From Vannielia litorea (GTDB taxonomy: Bacteria; Pseudomonadota; Alphaproteobacteria; Rhodobacterales; Rhodobacteraceae), in contig NZ_FSRL01000001.1 of the NCBI RefSeq assembly GCF_900142295.1, positions 2,480,001 through 2,544,000 of the forward strand: 64,000 nt of DNA, read 5' to 3'. Made by a program: the position numbers and the translations under genes. The notes under the pieces were generated by a model that saw only the letters and a list, made by a program, of their open reading frames with translations, did no database searches and was not told where the DNA came from. Shown here in pieces: positions 1 through 8,686 of the stretch. Position 1 is the stretch's first letter, and each line of letters opens with the position of its first letter.

Positions 1-94
1 CGGCCACGGTCAGCAGCGTGGCGGCCAGCTTCTTGAGCCAGGGAGGGAGGACCGGCCCGCGCCGGTCCTCCGAGTGCTGTGTCACGTCCGTCAC
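1..94 (-). CDS. Peptide ABC transporter permease, N-terminal fragment
   Basis: Only about 31 codons are inside the window. A GTG at 94 directly follows the TAA of the binding-protein gene (zero spacing) and reads V-T-D-V-T-Q-H..., with a proline-rich patch and a W-L-K-K step before a hydrophobic stretch (LAATLLTVA), as at the start of DppB/DppC-type inner-membrane permeases. A second in-frame GTG at 85 is an alternative start. The operon position after a family 5 solute-binding protein supports a permease of the same importer. The fragment is too short to prove the family, and other membrane proteins are possible. Confidence 0.5.
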   Translation of the reverse strand, partial: MTDVTQHSEDRRGPVLPPWLKKLAATLLTVA

Positions 95-1696
95 TTACTT
101 GGTCACGACCCAGTAGGAGACGGCGGTGGTGGCGCCACCCACGACCCAGTTCTCGACGTTGGAGCGCAGGCCCGACTGTTCGATCCGCTGGAACATGATC
201 CCGAAGGGGGCCTCCTGCTGGAACTTGGCCTGGCTGTCGAGATACATCTGCTTGCGGGTCTCGGTGTCGTTCTCGACCACGGCGGCGAGGGTGCCCTCGT
301 TGAAGGCGGCCGCATCCCAGGCGTTGCGCCAGGCGAGGTAGCCGGTGTTGCCGGCCTCGTCGGCGTTGTCGGGGTTGGCGGCGAAGGTGCCGGCGTTGGT
401 GTTGGGGTCGGGATAGTCCGGGCCCCAGGCGCCGACGTAGATGTCATGCTCGCGGGCGCGGTAGCGGTCGAGCGTTTGCGCCCCGGTGCCCACGATCAGC
501 TCCACCTCGCAGCCGAGCTGGCCCCAGGTGTTTTGCAGCGACTGGGCGATGTCCATCCGCTCCTGCGCCTCGCGGACCGAGATCTTGATCGGGCCGCAAT
601 CGGGGTGGCCGCTCTCGGCGAGCGCCGCCTTGGCCTTGTCCATGTCGAAGGTGAAGGGCTTGTCCTCCAGCGCGCCGAGGAAGGTGAGCGGCAGGTAGGC
701 CTGGTGCACGATCCACTGGCCCTTCAGGAAGCTGTCGGCCATGCCCTGGTAGTCGACCGACCACTTGAGCGCCTCGAGCACCTTGGGGTCGGAGAGCATC
801 TCGTTCTTCTGGTTGGCCGACCAGTACATGATCTGGCCGCGCTGCTCGTCGAGCACCTTCACGCCGTCCATGCCCATGACACCCGCCACGTCTTCGGGCG
901 AGAGGTTGCGGGCCACGTCGATGTCGCCGCGCTCGAGCTGGAGCCGCTGGGTGGCGCTCTCCTGGATGTGCTGGACGATGATCCGCTCCATCGCCGGCTT
1001 GTCGCCGTGATAGTTGGGGTTGAGGTCCATCAGCACGGATTCGTTGGGCTTCCACTCCACCACCTTGTAGGGGCCGGAGCCGGCGGTGTTGGTGCGCAGC
1101 CACTCGTTGCCCATGTCGCCGTCGACCTCGTTGGCCATGGCGGTTTCCATGTCGACGATGCCGCCGATGGTGGCGGTGAGGCAGTTGAGCACGAAGGACA
1201 GGGCATATTGCTTGTCGAGCGTGATCGAGACGGTCATGTCATCGGTGGCCTTCACCATCTCGTCCACGTTGTCGGCGGTGAGGCCGAACTGGGTGATGAT
1301 GAAGGAGGGCGTCTTGTCGAGCTTGACGGCGCGACGCAGCGAGAACTCCACGTCCTTGGCGGTCACCGGGTTGCCGGAGGAAAACACGTGCCCCTCGGCG
1401 ATCTTGAAGGTGATGGTCCGGCCGTCCTCGGAGAGCTCCCAGCTTTCGGCCAGCGAGGGCTGGTAGCCGGCGTCGAGGTCCATCGGGTCGAAGTTGACCA
1501 GCTTCTCGTAGACGTTGCGCGACACGTCGGCGCCGGCGAACTCGAAGCTCTCCTGCGGGTCGAAGGTCTTGATGTCGTCGATGCGGTTGGCGATCACCAG
1601 CATGTTGGGCGGTGTCTCGGCCAGAGCCGGGGCGGCCACGCCGCCCATGAGGGCCGCCACGAGGGCGGTGGTTCGCAGCAGTTTGCGATGTGTCAT
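95..1696 (-). CDS. Peptide/opine ABC transporter substrate-binding protein (SBP family 5)
   Basis: This is the periplasmic binding protein of a DppA/OppA-type importer, 533 residues, the usual length. The ATG at 1696 is preferred because a GGGAG box sits 8 nt upstream and the product then begins with a good signal peptide (residues 1-26, ending APALAE). A longer reading from 1744 would put 16 non-signal residues in front. The mature part shows family features: D-P-Q early in the mature chain, the Y-E-K-L segment of the first lobe, and a late D-Y-P-D-P-N block. It is the second gene of an operon, dipeptidase - binding protein - permease, so peptides are the likely ligand. Confidence 0.88.
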   Translation of the reverse strand: MTHRKLLRTTALVAALMGGVAAPALAETPPNMLVIANRIDDIKTFDPQESFEFAGADVSRNVYEKLVNFDPMDLDAGYQPSLAESWELSEDGRTITFKIAEGHVFSSGNPVTAKDVEFSLRRAVKLDKTPSFIITQFGLTADNVDEMVKATDDMTVSITLDKQYALSFVLNCLTATIGGIVDMETAMANEVDGDMGNEWLRTNTAGSGPYKVVEWKPNESVLMDLNPNYHGDKPAMERIIVQHIQESATQRLQLERGDIDVARNLSPEDVAGVMGMDGVKVLDEQRGQIMYWSANQKNEMLSDPKVLEALKWSVDYQGMADSFLKGQWIVHQAYLPLTFLGALEDKPFTFDMDKAKAALAESGHPDCGPIKISVREAQERMDIAQSLQNTWGQLGCEVELIVGTGAQTLDRYRAREHDIYVGAWGPDYPDPNTNAGTFAANPDNADEAGNTGYLAWRNAWDAAAFNEGTLAAVVENDTETRKQMYLDSQAKFQQEAPFGIMFQRIEQSGLRSNVENWVVGGATTAVSYWVVTK

Positions 1697-1756
1697 AGTC
1701 TGGGACTCCCTGTTGTTGATGCGGTCATTTGCCTGCCGCCTCATTCATGGATGGGG

Positions 1757-2815
1757 TCATTCTCCCCATGTCGCGCGCAACACGCGCAACCAGTTTTCAT
1801 GGGCCAGCTTCTGCATCAGAGCGTCATCCACCCCATGTTTGCGCAGCGCTGCCCGAAGATTGGGCAGTCCGGCACAATCGGTGATCTCCTGCGGGATGAG
1901 GGCGCCGTCGAAATCGGAGCCGAAGCCGACGCCATCCTCGCCGAGGAATTTTACCAGATGGTCAAGGTGACGCATCATCAGGTCAAGCGAAAAGTCGGCC
2001 AGCATCTTTCCGTCGGTCCGCAGGAAGGCGGAGGCGAAGTTGATGCCGACCATGCCGCCGGTCTCGGCGATCTGGGCGAGCTGGCGGTCGGTGAGGTTGC
2101 GCGAATGGGGCGTGACGGCATGGGCGTTGGAGTGGGTGGCGACCAGCGGCGCATCGGACAGCGCGGCGATGTCGTCGACGCCCTTCTCGTTGAGGTGGCT
2201 GAGGTCGAGCATGATCTTCAGGCGGTTGCACTCGGCGACAAGCCGCTTGCCGGCCTCGGTCAGCCCGCCGCCGATGTCGCCGGTGGAGGGGAAGCGGAAG
2301 GGCACGCCCTCGCCGAAGACCGTGGGGCGCGACCAGACCGGACCGAGCGAGCGGAGGCCGCGCGAATGGAGCGGCTCGAGCTCCTCGCAGCTCTCTGAGA
2401 TCGCCTCGGCACCCTCGATATGGGCCACGGCGGCCATGGTCTCGCCCTGGAGCGCGGCCTCGATCTCGGCTGCGGTGCGGCAGAGGGTGACGGCGCCCGC
2501 GGCCTGCAGCGCCTCGAGCGCGGCAAACTCGCGGGTCACGAAATCCCATGCCTCGGGCTGCGGGATCCGCGGCGGCAGGGGAAGGTCGTAGGGCGGGTGC
2601 TCCATGACTTCGTAGCGCAGCGCCTGGTCGGCGGGGCTGGGCACGAACATGGCGAAGAAGCCGCCGCCGAAGCCCCCGGCCCGCGCACGCGGCAGGCAGA
2701 TGTGCCCGTCGGGCAGACCCTGGGCCACATCCTCCGGCGTGATCTGCCCGTTCATGATGCGCAAGAGCGTGTCGTTGTGTCCGTCGAAGATGCGGGGGCC
2801 GGGCCAGCTTGTCAT
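1757..2815 (-). CDS. Membrane dipeptidase family protein (peptidase M19)
   Basis: Zinc dipeptidase of the renal dipeptidase (M19) family, 352 residues, normal length. The N-terminal metal site H13-N-D15 is present, followed by H-I-E-G-A-E, the L-D-L-S-H block, A-T-H-S-N-A and G-F-G-S-D-F-D-G, all hallmark M19 segments. There is no signal peptide, so it probably acts in the cytoplasm on imported dipeptides. The ribosome-binding site before the ATG at 2815 is weak. It lies 60 bp upstream of the peptide-binding protein gene on the same strand, which suggests a combined uptake-hydrolysis operon. Relatives also hydrolyse D-amino-acid dipeptides or beta-lactams, so the exact substrate is open. Confidence 0.88.
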   Translation of the reverse strand: MTSWPGPRIFDGHNDTLLRIMNGQITPEDVAQGLPDGHICLPRARAGGFGGGFFAMFVPSPADQALRYEVMEHPPYDLPLPPRIPQPEAWDFVTREFAALEALQAAGAVTLCRTAAEIEAALQGETMAAVAHIEGAEAISESCEELEPLHSRGLRSLGPVWSRPTVFGEGVPFRFPSTGDIGGGLTEAGKRLVAECNRLKIMLDLSHLNEKGVDDIAALSDAPLVATHSNAHAVTPHSRNLTDRQLAQIAETGGMVGINFASAFLRTDGKMLADFSLDLMMRHLDHLVKFLGEDGVGFGSDFDGALIPQEITDCAGLPNLRAALRKHGVDDALMQKLAHENWLRVLRATWGE

Positions 2816-2970
2816 GAGGATATCCGAAGTGGTTTCGGAGAAAGGCTGACAGAGTCAAGCATCCGGCGCAAGGGGGCTGTCGGGGGCCTCTTCGGCCGCG
2901 GCGCGGAGGCGCGGCAGAGCGCCGGTGGCGGCGTCCGGACGGTTTGCCGCGACGGGGCGATGGCGCCGGT

Positions 2971-3735
2971 TCACTCCGGATACATGCCGGGCACGACCTG
3001 GTCGAAGTCGATGCAGGCGCCGGTCATCACGCCCGCGTCGGCACTCAGCAGGTAGCTGGTGAGATGGGCGACATGGGGCGGCTTGACCAGCATCCCGAAG
3101 GGCATCCTGGCCTCGGCCTTCTCCAGCCAGTCGTCGCCGCCGTCGTGGTACTTGCGCTGGATCTCGTCTTCGCCGGGCGTGTCCATCCAGCCGCAATTGA
3201 TGCCGTTCACGCGGATCCGGTGGTGGCGGAGCGTGCTGGCGGCGTTCCTGGTGACATTGACCATGAGCGCCTTGGAGGCGGCATAGGGCGAAAGGAACGA
3301 TTGCCCGCCGTGCACCACGATGGAGAGGATGTTGACCACCGAGGCCGGGTGCCCCGCCTCGATGGCCAGCTGGGCCATGCGCTGGAGGGCGAAGTAGGGC
3401 GAGCGGGCGTTGGCGGTCATCAGCCTGTCCCAGAGCTCGGGGGTGGTGTCGAGCACGGTGCCCCGGTCGGTCAGGGCCGCCGAATTGACCAGGGCATCGA
3501 GCCTTCCCATATGGGCAGCGGCCTTTTCCACCAGCTCCACGGTTGCCGCCGTGTCGAGCAGATCGACCGGCAGGAAGGTGGCGCCGATCTCCTCGGCCAC
3601 GGCCTCGCCGCGGGGCACGTTGCGGGAGGCGATGACGAGATTGGTGCAGCCCTCGGCCACCAGTTGCTCGGCAATCGCCCGGCCCAGGCCTTGGGTGCCG
3701 CCGATGATCAGGGCGTGGGTCTGGTGATGGCGCAT
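2971..3735 (-). CDS. SDR family NAD(P)-dependent oxidoreductase
   Basis: Classical short-chain dehydrogenase, 254 residues. The coenzyme loop G-G-T-Q-G-L-G-R lies near residues 13-20, followed by N-S-A-A-L in place of the usual NAAG, and the catalytic Ser-Tyr-Lys set is seen in S-P-Y-A-A-S-K. The C-terminus keeps the substrate-loop layout of sugar or polyol dehydrogenases. It lies 66 bp beyond the ABC ATPase gene on the same strand and belongs with the moc/inositol-like group, so a polyol or sugar substrate is plausible. That substrate is inference only. Confidence 0.85.
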   Translation of the reverse strand: MRHHQTHALIIGGTQGLGRAIAEQLVAEGCTNLVIASRNVPRGEAVAEEIGATFLPVDLLDTAATVELVEKAAAHMGRLDALVNSAALTDRGTVLDTTPELWDRLMTANARSPYFALQRMAQLAIEAGHPASVVNILSIVVHGGQSFLSPYAASKALMVNVTRNAASTLRHHRIRVNGINCGWMDTPGEDEIQRKYHDGGDDWLEKAEARMPFGMLVKPPHVAHLTSYLLSADAGVMTGACIDFDQVVPGMYPE

Positions 3736-3801
3736 GGGTCTGGCTCCTCCGGCAATGTCCGGCGCGAGACTAGGCCCGCGCCGGGAAACGCGCCAGAGGG
3801 G

Positions 3802-4593
3802 TCAGGCCGCCGCGTCTGCATACTCGGCCTGGGTGCGGGCCCCGGTGATGTAGCTCACCACGTCCTCGCCGGTGGTCTCGGGGTTGGCCTTGATGTCGAT
3901 GTTGGCGCAGATCCGGCCCCGGCGTAACACCACGATCCGGTCGACCAGGTCGAACACCTGCCGCATGTTGTGGCTGACGAGGATGAGGCTCTCGCCCTGC
4001 TCCTTCAGCGTGCGGATGATGTTCTCGACCAGGGCCGTCTCCTGCACGCCGAGGGCGGCGGTGGGCTCGTCCATGATGGTGAGCTTGGAGTGGGAGGTGG
4101 CCGTGCGGGCGATGGCGACGCACCGGCGCTGCCCGCCCGACATGTTCTGGATCGTGCCCCGGATGTTGGGGATCTTCACCCCGGTCTTTTCCAGCGCCTC
4201 CAGCGTGCGCTGGCGCATCGCCCTGTAATCGGGGATCGAGAACGGCCCAAGCCTGAACCGCACCAGCTCGCGCCCGAGAAACAGGTTGTCGGGCACGTCG
4301 CACTGATCGGCCAGGGCGAGGGTCTGGAACACGGTCTCGATGCCGGCCTTGCGCGCATCCATCGGGTTCTCGAAGTGCACCGGCGCGCCATCGAAGATGA
4401 CCTCGCCGCGGGTGCGCTGCTCGACCCCGGTGATCTGGCGCACGAAGGTGGACTTGCCGGCGCCGTTGTCGCCCATGATCGTCACGTGCTCGCCGCGCCG
4501 CAGGATGAAGTCGGCCCCCTCCAGCGCGTGCACGCCGCCGTTCAGAGCGTTGAGCGGATCGAGGTGATGCGGGCATCGGGCCTTGGCCCGCAT
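3802..4593 (-). CDS. Sugar-type ABC transporter ATP-binding protein with aberrant N-terminus
   Basis: Single-domain ATPase of the FrcA/RbsA-like sugar group, 263 residues from the ATG at 4593. The Walker A loop G-D-N-G-A-G-K-S-T, Q-loop (V-F-Q-T-L-A-L), signature M-S-G-G-Q-R, Walker B T-I-M-D-E-P and H-loop V-S-H-N are all intact. The start is odd. Relatives open with a beta-strand of the form LSVRGLxKRFGGVHAL, but here only the tail (N-G-G-V-H-A-L-E-G) is recognisable after an unrelated basic stretch. The next 170 bp lead straight into a divergent desaturase gene. No permease or binding protein is nearby, so it is an orphan and may be non-functional. An upstream ATG at 4701 or 4764 would only add more unrelated residues. 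Confidence 0.75.
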   Translation of the reverse strand: MRAKARCPHHLDPLNALNGGVHALEGADFILRRGEHVTIMGDNGAGKSTFVRQITGVEQRTRGEVIFDGAPVHFENPMDARKAGIETVFQTLALADQCDVPDNLFLGRELVRFRLGPFSIPDYRAMRQRTLEALEKTGVKIPNIRGTIQNMSGGQRRCVAIARTATSHSKLTIMDEPTAALGVQETALVENIIRTLKEQGESLILVSHNMRQVFDLVDRIVVLRRGRICANIDIKANPETTGEDVVSYITGARTQAEYADAAA

Positions 4594-4762
4594 CGCGCAG
4601 GATCCGACCCGGCGCCCGGCCCGCCCCCTGGCTTGTCTTTTGTGACGATTTCCAATCATCTCGACCCTGACCCATGAGGCCCGGTGAGGGAAAGGCAGGC
4701 CCCGCGCTTTGCCGGCAAATGGGTGCGGCTGTATGGTTCGGCGGTCCAGGGAGGAGCCCGAC

Positions 4763-5836
4763 ATGGCAAAGAGAGACTATTCCCTGCTGGGAGCGGATGC
4801 GCGGCGGGCGGTGGAAACCGGGCTGGCGGCGGCCCAGTGGTATCACACCGAGATCCCGCGCAAGGGGATGAAGGCGCTGATGCAGCGCTCGGACCAACCC
4901 GCCATCCGCGACACCTTCATCCTGTTCGGCTGCATGATCCTCTTCGCGGGCCTCGGCATCGCGCTCTGGCCCTCGTGGTGGTCTGCGCCCTTCTGGCTGG
5001 CCTATGGCGTGCTCTACGGCTCGTCGATGGATGCCCGGTGGCACGAGTGCGGCCACGGCACCGCCTTCAAGACCCGCCGCTACAACGACTGGCTCTACCA
5101 GGTGGCGAGCTTCTGCATGATCCGCAACCCGCACACTTGGCGCTGGAGCCATGCCCGGCACCACAGCGATACGATCATCGTGGGCCGCGACCCGGAGATC
5201 GCCCTGATGCGCCCGCCCGATCTGCTGCGGCTCGCCCTCAACGTCTTCGGGATCGTCGACGCCTGGAACGGCTGGGGCCGGATGCTCTACAACGCCGCGG
5301 GCAAGGTGCACCCGGAGGAGGCCGACTTCATCCCCGAGCAGGAGCAGCCCAAGGTGATCCGGGTGGCCCGCATCTGGGTGGCAATCTACGCCGCGACGAT
5401 CCTGCTCGCGGTGCTCACGGGCTCGATCCTGCCGCTCATGGTGATCGGCCTGCCCCGGCTCCACGGCGCGTGGCATCACATCATGACGGGCGTGTTGCAG
5501 CACGGCGGGCTGGCCGACAACGTGATCGACCACCGGCTCAACAGCCGCACCGTCTACATGAATCCGGTCAGCCGCTTCATCTACTGGAACATGAACTACC
5601 ACGTGGAACATCACATGTTTCCGATGGTGCCCTACCACGCGCTGCCGAAGCTCCATGAGATGATCAGGCATGACCTGCCCGCGCCGAACCCCTCGATCCC
5701 GGCGGCCTTCGCCGAGATGTGGCCCGCGCTGAAGCGGCAGTTGAGGTACGAGGAGTACTACATCCGCCGCGAGCTGCCCGAGACCGCCCGGCCCTACCGC
5801 GAAGACCTGCACGCGGAGGCGATGGGGGCAGCGTGA
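4763..5836 (+). CDS. Fatty acid desaturase family protein, MocD-like
   Basis: Membrane di-iron oxygenase of the fatty-acid desaturase superfamily, 357 residues. The three histidine boxes are intact: H94-ECG-H98, H130-AR-HH134 and H280-VE-HH284. Four hydrophobic segments flank them. The ATG at 4763 has an AGGGAGGAG box 7 nt upstream, so the longer reading from 4709 is rejected. A MocE-like Rieske ferredoxin and an inositol-dehydrogenase relative nearby point to the MocD branch known from rhizopine catabolism rather than to lipid desaturation. It faces the opposite way from those partners. A rho-independent terminator follows at 5866-5892. Confidence 0.85.
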   Translation: MAKRDYSLLGADARRAVETGLAAAQWYHTEIPRKGMKALMQRSDQPAIRDTFILFGCMILFAGLGIALWPSWWSAPFWLAYGVLYGSSMDARWHECGHGTAFKTRRYNDWLYQVASFCMIRNPHTWRWSHARHHSDTIIVGRDPEIALMRPPDLLRLALNVFGIVDAWNGWGRMLYNAAGKVHPEEADFIPEQEQPKVIRVARIWVAIYAATILLAVLTGSILPLMVIGLPRLHGAWHHIMTGVLQHGGLADNVIDHRLNSRTVYMNPVSRFIYWNMNYHVEHHMFPMVPYHALPKLHEMIRHDLPAPNPSIPAAFAEMWPALKRQLRYEEYYIRRELPETARPYREDLHAEAMGAA

Positions 5837-5865
5837 GGCGCGGCGCCACGGCCTGCAACGTCAGG

Positions 5866-5892
5866 GGGCCCGGTCCGGCGGGGCCCTTTTTT
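5866..5892 (+). terminator. Rho-independent terminator after the desaturase gene
   Basis: GGGCCC at 5866-5871 pairs with GGGCCC at 5881-5886 (self-complementary arms, 9-nt loop) and is followed at once by six T residues (5887-5892). It lies 29 bp after the desaturase stop and before the convergent dehydrogenase pseudogene. Confidence 0.8.
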
Positions 5893-5912
5893 GTAGCCGA
5901 TCTGCCGGAGGA

Positions 5913-6916
5913 TCAGCCCAGCACGTCGGCCAGCGTCACCGGGGCGCCGCCGGTCTTGTGGCTGAGCGTGGCGGCCTCGGCGCAGGCCAGCGCGTCGACC
6001 CCGTCGGAGAGCGTGACCGGCACGGCGCCGCCGCCCTCGACCGCCGCGACGAAGGCCGCCCATTCGGCCTCGTAGGCCGGCATGTAGCGCTCGAGAAAGA
6101 AATAGGTGGGCTTGGCCCCCGTGACGCCGGCGGTGGTGGATTTGACCACGGTATTTTCCAGCATGTTGCCCGCCTGGAGCAGCCCCTCGGAGCCCAGCAG
6201 CTCGACGCGCTGGTCATAGCCGTAGCCCGCGCGGCGGGAGTTCTTGATCACGCAGATCGCGCCGCTGGCATAGGTCATGGTGACCACGGCGGTATCGACA
6301 TCGCCTGCGGCGCCGATCTCGGGATCGACGATGGCGCTGCCGGTGGCCGAGAGGCTCACCGGGGCCTCGCCCATGAGAAAGCGGGCCATGTCGAAGTCGT
6401 GGATCATCATGTCGCGGAAGAGCCCGCCCGAGACCTTGACGTAGGCGAGAGGCGGCGGGGCCGGGTCGAAGCTGGTGATGGCCAGAAGCTCGGCGCGGCC
6501 GATCTCCCCTGCGGCCAGCGCGGCCTTGAGCGCGCCGAAGTTGGGGTCGAACCGGCGGTTGAAGCCGATCATCACCGGCCGGCCGGTGGCCTCGGCGGCT
6601 TTCTGGCAGGCTTGGGCGCGGGCGAGCGAGAGATCCACCGGCTTTTCGCAGAGCACCGCCTTGCCGGCGGCCGTGGCGGCCTCGATCAGGTCGGAGTGGG
6701 TGTCGGTGGAGGTGGCAACGAGCACGGCGTCGATGCCGGCGTCGGCGATGATCTCCTCGGAGCTGCGGACCTCGCAGCCATAGGCGCGGCGAGCTTGTCG
6801 GCGTTTTCGGTCATCACGTCGGAGACGGCGACGAGCCGGCTGCCGGGGTGGGTGGTGATGGCGCGGGCGTGGACGTTGCCGATCCGGCCGGCGCCGAGAA
6901 GACCAGCCTTGAGCAT
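5913..6916 (-). pseudogene. Inositol 2-dehydrogenase-like (Gfo/Idh/MocA family), broken by a -1 frameshift
   Basis: The N-terminal Rossmann part starts at ATG 6916 (GGAACAGG box upstream) and reads M-L-K-A-G-L-L-G-A-G-R-I-G-N-V-H-A-R through D-K-L-A-A. The rest of the protein, from A-Y-G-C-E-V through the E-K-P-V-D motif, the G-F-N-R-R-F-D segment and F-R-D-M-M-I-H-D-F-D to the stop at 5913, is in another frame. One base is missing near 6784-6790 within a GCCGCG run. Restoring it gives a continuous protein of about 335 residues, the usual size for IolG/MocA dehydrogenases. It is either a recent pseudogene or a sequencing error. Function if intact: NAD-dependent oxidation of inositol or a related polyol. 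Confidence 0.85.
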
Positions 6917-7112
6917 GTCTGCCTGTTCCTTGATGGGGGCCCGGAGATCAGCCGCCGGCCTGCTGGTGAAAGGCGGCGGTGCGCTCCCGGAGGAGGCAGA
7001 AGGACGCCGCGCGGAGGGTGGGGGAATGCCTGCCGCGCGCCCCGGTGGCGAGAAAGCCCTTGGCTCGGGGTCGGTCGTGATGCATGGCCCCTGGCTCCTC
7101 CCTGCCCTGCGC

Positions 7113-7424
7113 TCAGATCTCGACGAAGACGCGACCACCCTCGACCTTCACCTTGTAGGTGCCGAGGGCGACGCAGGCGGGCGCGCGCAGGGCCGCGCCG
7201 GTGCGGTAATCGAAGGCCGCGTTGTGCTTGGGGCACTCGATCTCGTAGTCCATCACCAGCCCGTCGGCGAGGTGGACCTGCTCGTGGCTGCAAAGGCCGT
7301 CGGTGCAGTAGAAATCGCCGTTCGGGCCGTGGTAGATGGCGAAGGTCCTTCCGCCGTGATCGAAGCGCATGAGGTCTTCTTCCTCGATGTCATCCGCCGC
7401 GCAGGCGTCAACCCAATCTGCCAT
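7113..7424 (-). CDS. MocE-type Rieske [2Fe-2S] ferredoxin
   Basis: Small Rieske protein of 103 residues. The cluster ligands C-S-H ... C-P-K-H are in place with normal spacing, and the chain continues A-A-F-D-Y-R-T-G-A-A as in MocE/NirD-like ferredoxins. The ATG at 7424 is chosen because a GGAGGAG box lies directly upstream. The reading from 7526 adds 34 basic residues with no support. It likely feeds electrons to the MocD-like desaturase-family oxygenase at 4763-5836. No ferredoxin reductase (MocF) is seen nearby, so another one in the genome would be needed. Confidence 0.85.
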   Translation of the reverse strand: MADWVDACAADDIEEEDLMRFDHGGRTFAIYHGPNGDFYCTDGLCSHEQVHLADGLVMDYEIECPKHNAAFDYRTGAALRAPACVALGTYKVKVEGGRVFVEI

Positions 7425-7536
7425 CCTCTCCTCCCGTGTTCTTTTCCGGCTCCTCCCCGCATACCCAATACGCCGCCCGCAGGACAGATGGTCATGCTCA
7501 CTTTGAGTCATGCGGTGATGTTTCATCAGGTCCGGG

Positions 7537-7554
7537 ATGACGGGTTTTCGTCAT
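7537..7554. promoter_or_regulatory. Inverted repeat in the divergent mocE / TAXI-TRAP intergenic region
   Basis: ATGACG (7537-7542) and CGTCAT (7549-7554) form perfect 6-bp arms around GGTTTT. The site lies in the 262-bp gap between the leftward Rieske ferredoxin gene and the rightward TAXI binding protein. A loose promoter-like pair (TTGAAT 7572, TATTGG 7595, 17-bp spacer) sits just downstream for the rightward unit. It could be an operator or an RNA hairpin, and no regulator is encoded adjacent to it. Confidence 0.35.
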
Positions 7555-7686
7555 TGCCGGCCCTAGCCTTTTTGAATGACCGCACCGCAATTTGTATTGG
7601 TAGGGGGAGGCCTTGCCGGAGGTACCATGTCAGACCACGCGCGGACCACTCAGCCGCGCGCTCATGACACTGACGGGAGGGTCATC

Positions 7687-8610
7687 ATGATCAAGCATAT
7701 CGGCCTCGCGGCCGCATTCATCGGCGCGACCGCGCTTGGCGCGGCAGCGCAGGAGCGGGTTTCCATCGGCACAGGCGGCACCGGGGGCGTGTTCTACGCC
7801 GTGGGCGCGGGCATGGCCGACCTTCTGAGCCGCAAGCTCGACGGCGTGACCGCCAATGCCGAGGTGACCGGCGCCTCGATCGAGAACATCCGCCGCGTCT
7901 CGGGCGGCGAGATGACCATCGGCTTCAGCTCCGCCTCCACGCTCTACGAGGCCAAGAGCGGCACCGGCGCCTTTGAAGGCGACGCGCAGAACGTGGCGGC
8001 CATCGCCTATCTCTACCCGGCGGTTCTCCAGATTGCCGCGACCGACGCCAGCGGCGCGGAAGGCGTGAAGGATCTGGCCGACCTGCGCGTGTCGGTCGGC
8101 CCTCCGGGCTCCAACTCGGCCGTCTTCGCCGAGCGGCTGCTGGGCTCGCAGGAGGCCTTCAACGTGGGCAACGTGAGCTTTCTCAGCTACGGCGAGGCCA
8201 CGGCGGCGATCAAGAACGGCCAGCTCGACGGCTCGATGATCCTCGCCGGCACGCCCGCCTCGGCCTTCATCGAGCTTTTCACCACCGAGGACGTGCGCCT
8301 CGTGCCCGTGGTGCCGGGCGACGTGGAGGGGCTGATCGCGGAGTTCCCCTTCTACGAGGTGATCGAGATCCCCGCCGGAACCTACGAGGGCGAGGATGCC
8401 GCCGTGGTGGCCGTGGGCGACCCGGCGATCCTGTTTGCCGCCGCCGATGCCGACGAGGCGCTGATCAAGGGCATCACCGCGACGCTCTTCGACAATCTCG
8501 AGGAGCTGGGCACGGTGCACCCCTCGGCCAAGCAGATCACCATGGAGCGGGCGACCGCGACGCCGATCGACCTGCATCCGGGCGCGAAGGCCTATTTCGA
8601 CGGGATGTGA
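7687..8610 (+). CDS. TAXI-family TRAP transporter solute-binding protein
   Basis: Periplasmic binding protein of the TAXI type, 307 residues. The ATG at 7687 follows a GGGAGGG box and yields a clean signal peptide (residues 1-21, ending A-A-A-Q). The mature start I-G-T-G-G-T-G-G-V-F-Y-A-V-G is the diagnostic TAXI motif, and V-G-P-P-G-S-N-S lies in the second lobe. The partner permease follows at 8687, after a strong hairpin. TAXI ligands are mostly unknown (glutamate or other carboxylates have been reported). The genes behind the transporter suggest an N-methylated or N-acylated amino compound, but that is inference. Confidence 0.92.
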   Translation: MIKHIGLAAAFIGATALGAAAQERVSIGTGGTGGVFYAVGAGMADLLSRKLDGVTANAEVTGASIENIRRVSGGEMTIGFSSASTLYEAKSGTGAFEGDAQNVAAIAYLYPAVLQIAATDASGAEGVKDLADLRVSVGPPGSNSAVFAERLLGSQEAFNVGNVSFLSYGEATAAIKNGQLDGSMILAGTPASAFIELFTTEDVRLVPVVPGDVEGLIAEFPFYEVIEIPAGTYEGEDAAVVAVGDPAILFAAADADEALIKGITATLFDNLEELGTVHPSAKQITMERATATPIDLHPGAKAYFDGM

Positions 8611-8618
8611 TCCCTTTC

Positions 8619-8640
8619 GGCGGGGCCTGCGGGCCCCGCC
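8619..8640 (+). promoter_or_regulatory. Intercistronic hairpin between TAXI binding protein and permease genes
   Basis: GGCGGGGCC (8619-8627) and GGCCCCGCC (8632-8640) form perfect 9-bp arms with the loop TGCG, starting 8 nt after the binding-protein stop. No T-run follows (CTCTCC), so it is better read as an mRNA-stabilising or partial-attenuation element than as a full terminator. Comparable elements occur in the three other TRAP operons of this window. Confidence 0.7.
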
Positions 8641-8686
8641 CTCTCCGCCCCCCGACAGCTCCGCTCCCGTGGCGGCAGGACGACCC

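Noticed and set aside
74..2398. Very long open frame antisense to the binding protein and dipeptidase
   Set aside because: It has no ribosome-binding site and no recognisable domains, a His/Gly/Val-rich composition typical of antisense frames in GC-rich genes, and it spans two real genes.
3770..5812. 680-codon minus-strand frame across the desaturase gene
   Set aside because: It is antisense to a desaturase with intact histidine boxes and runs out of frame through the ABC ATPase.
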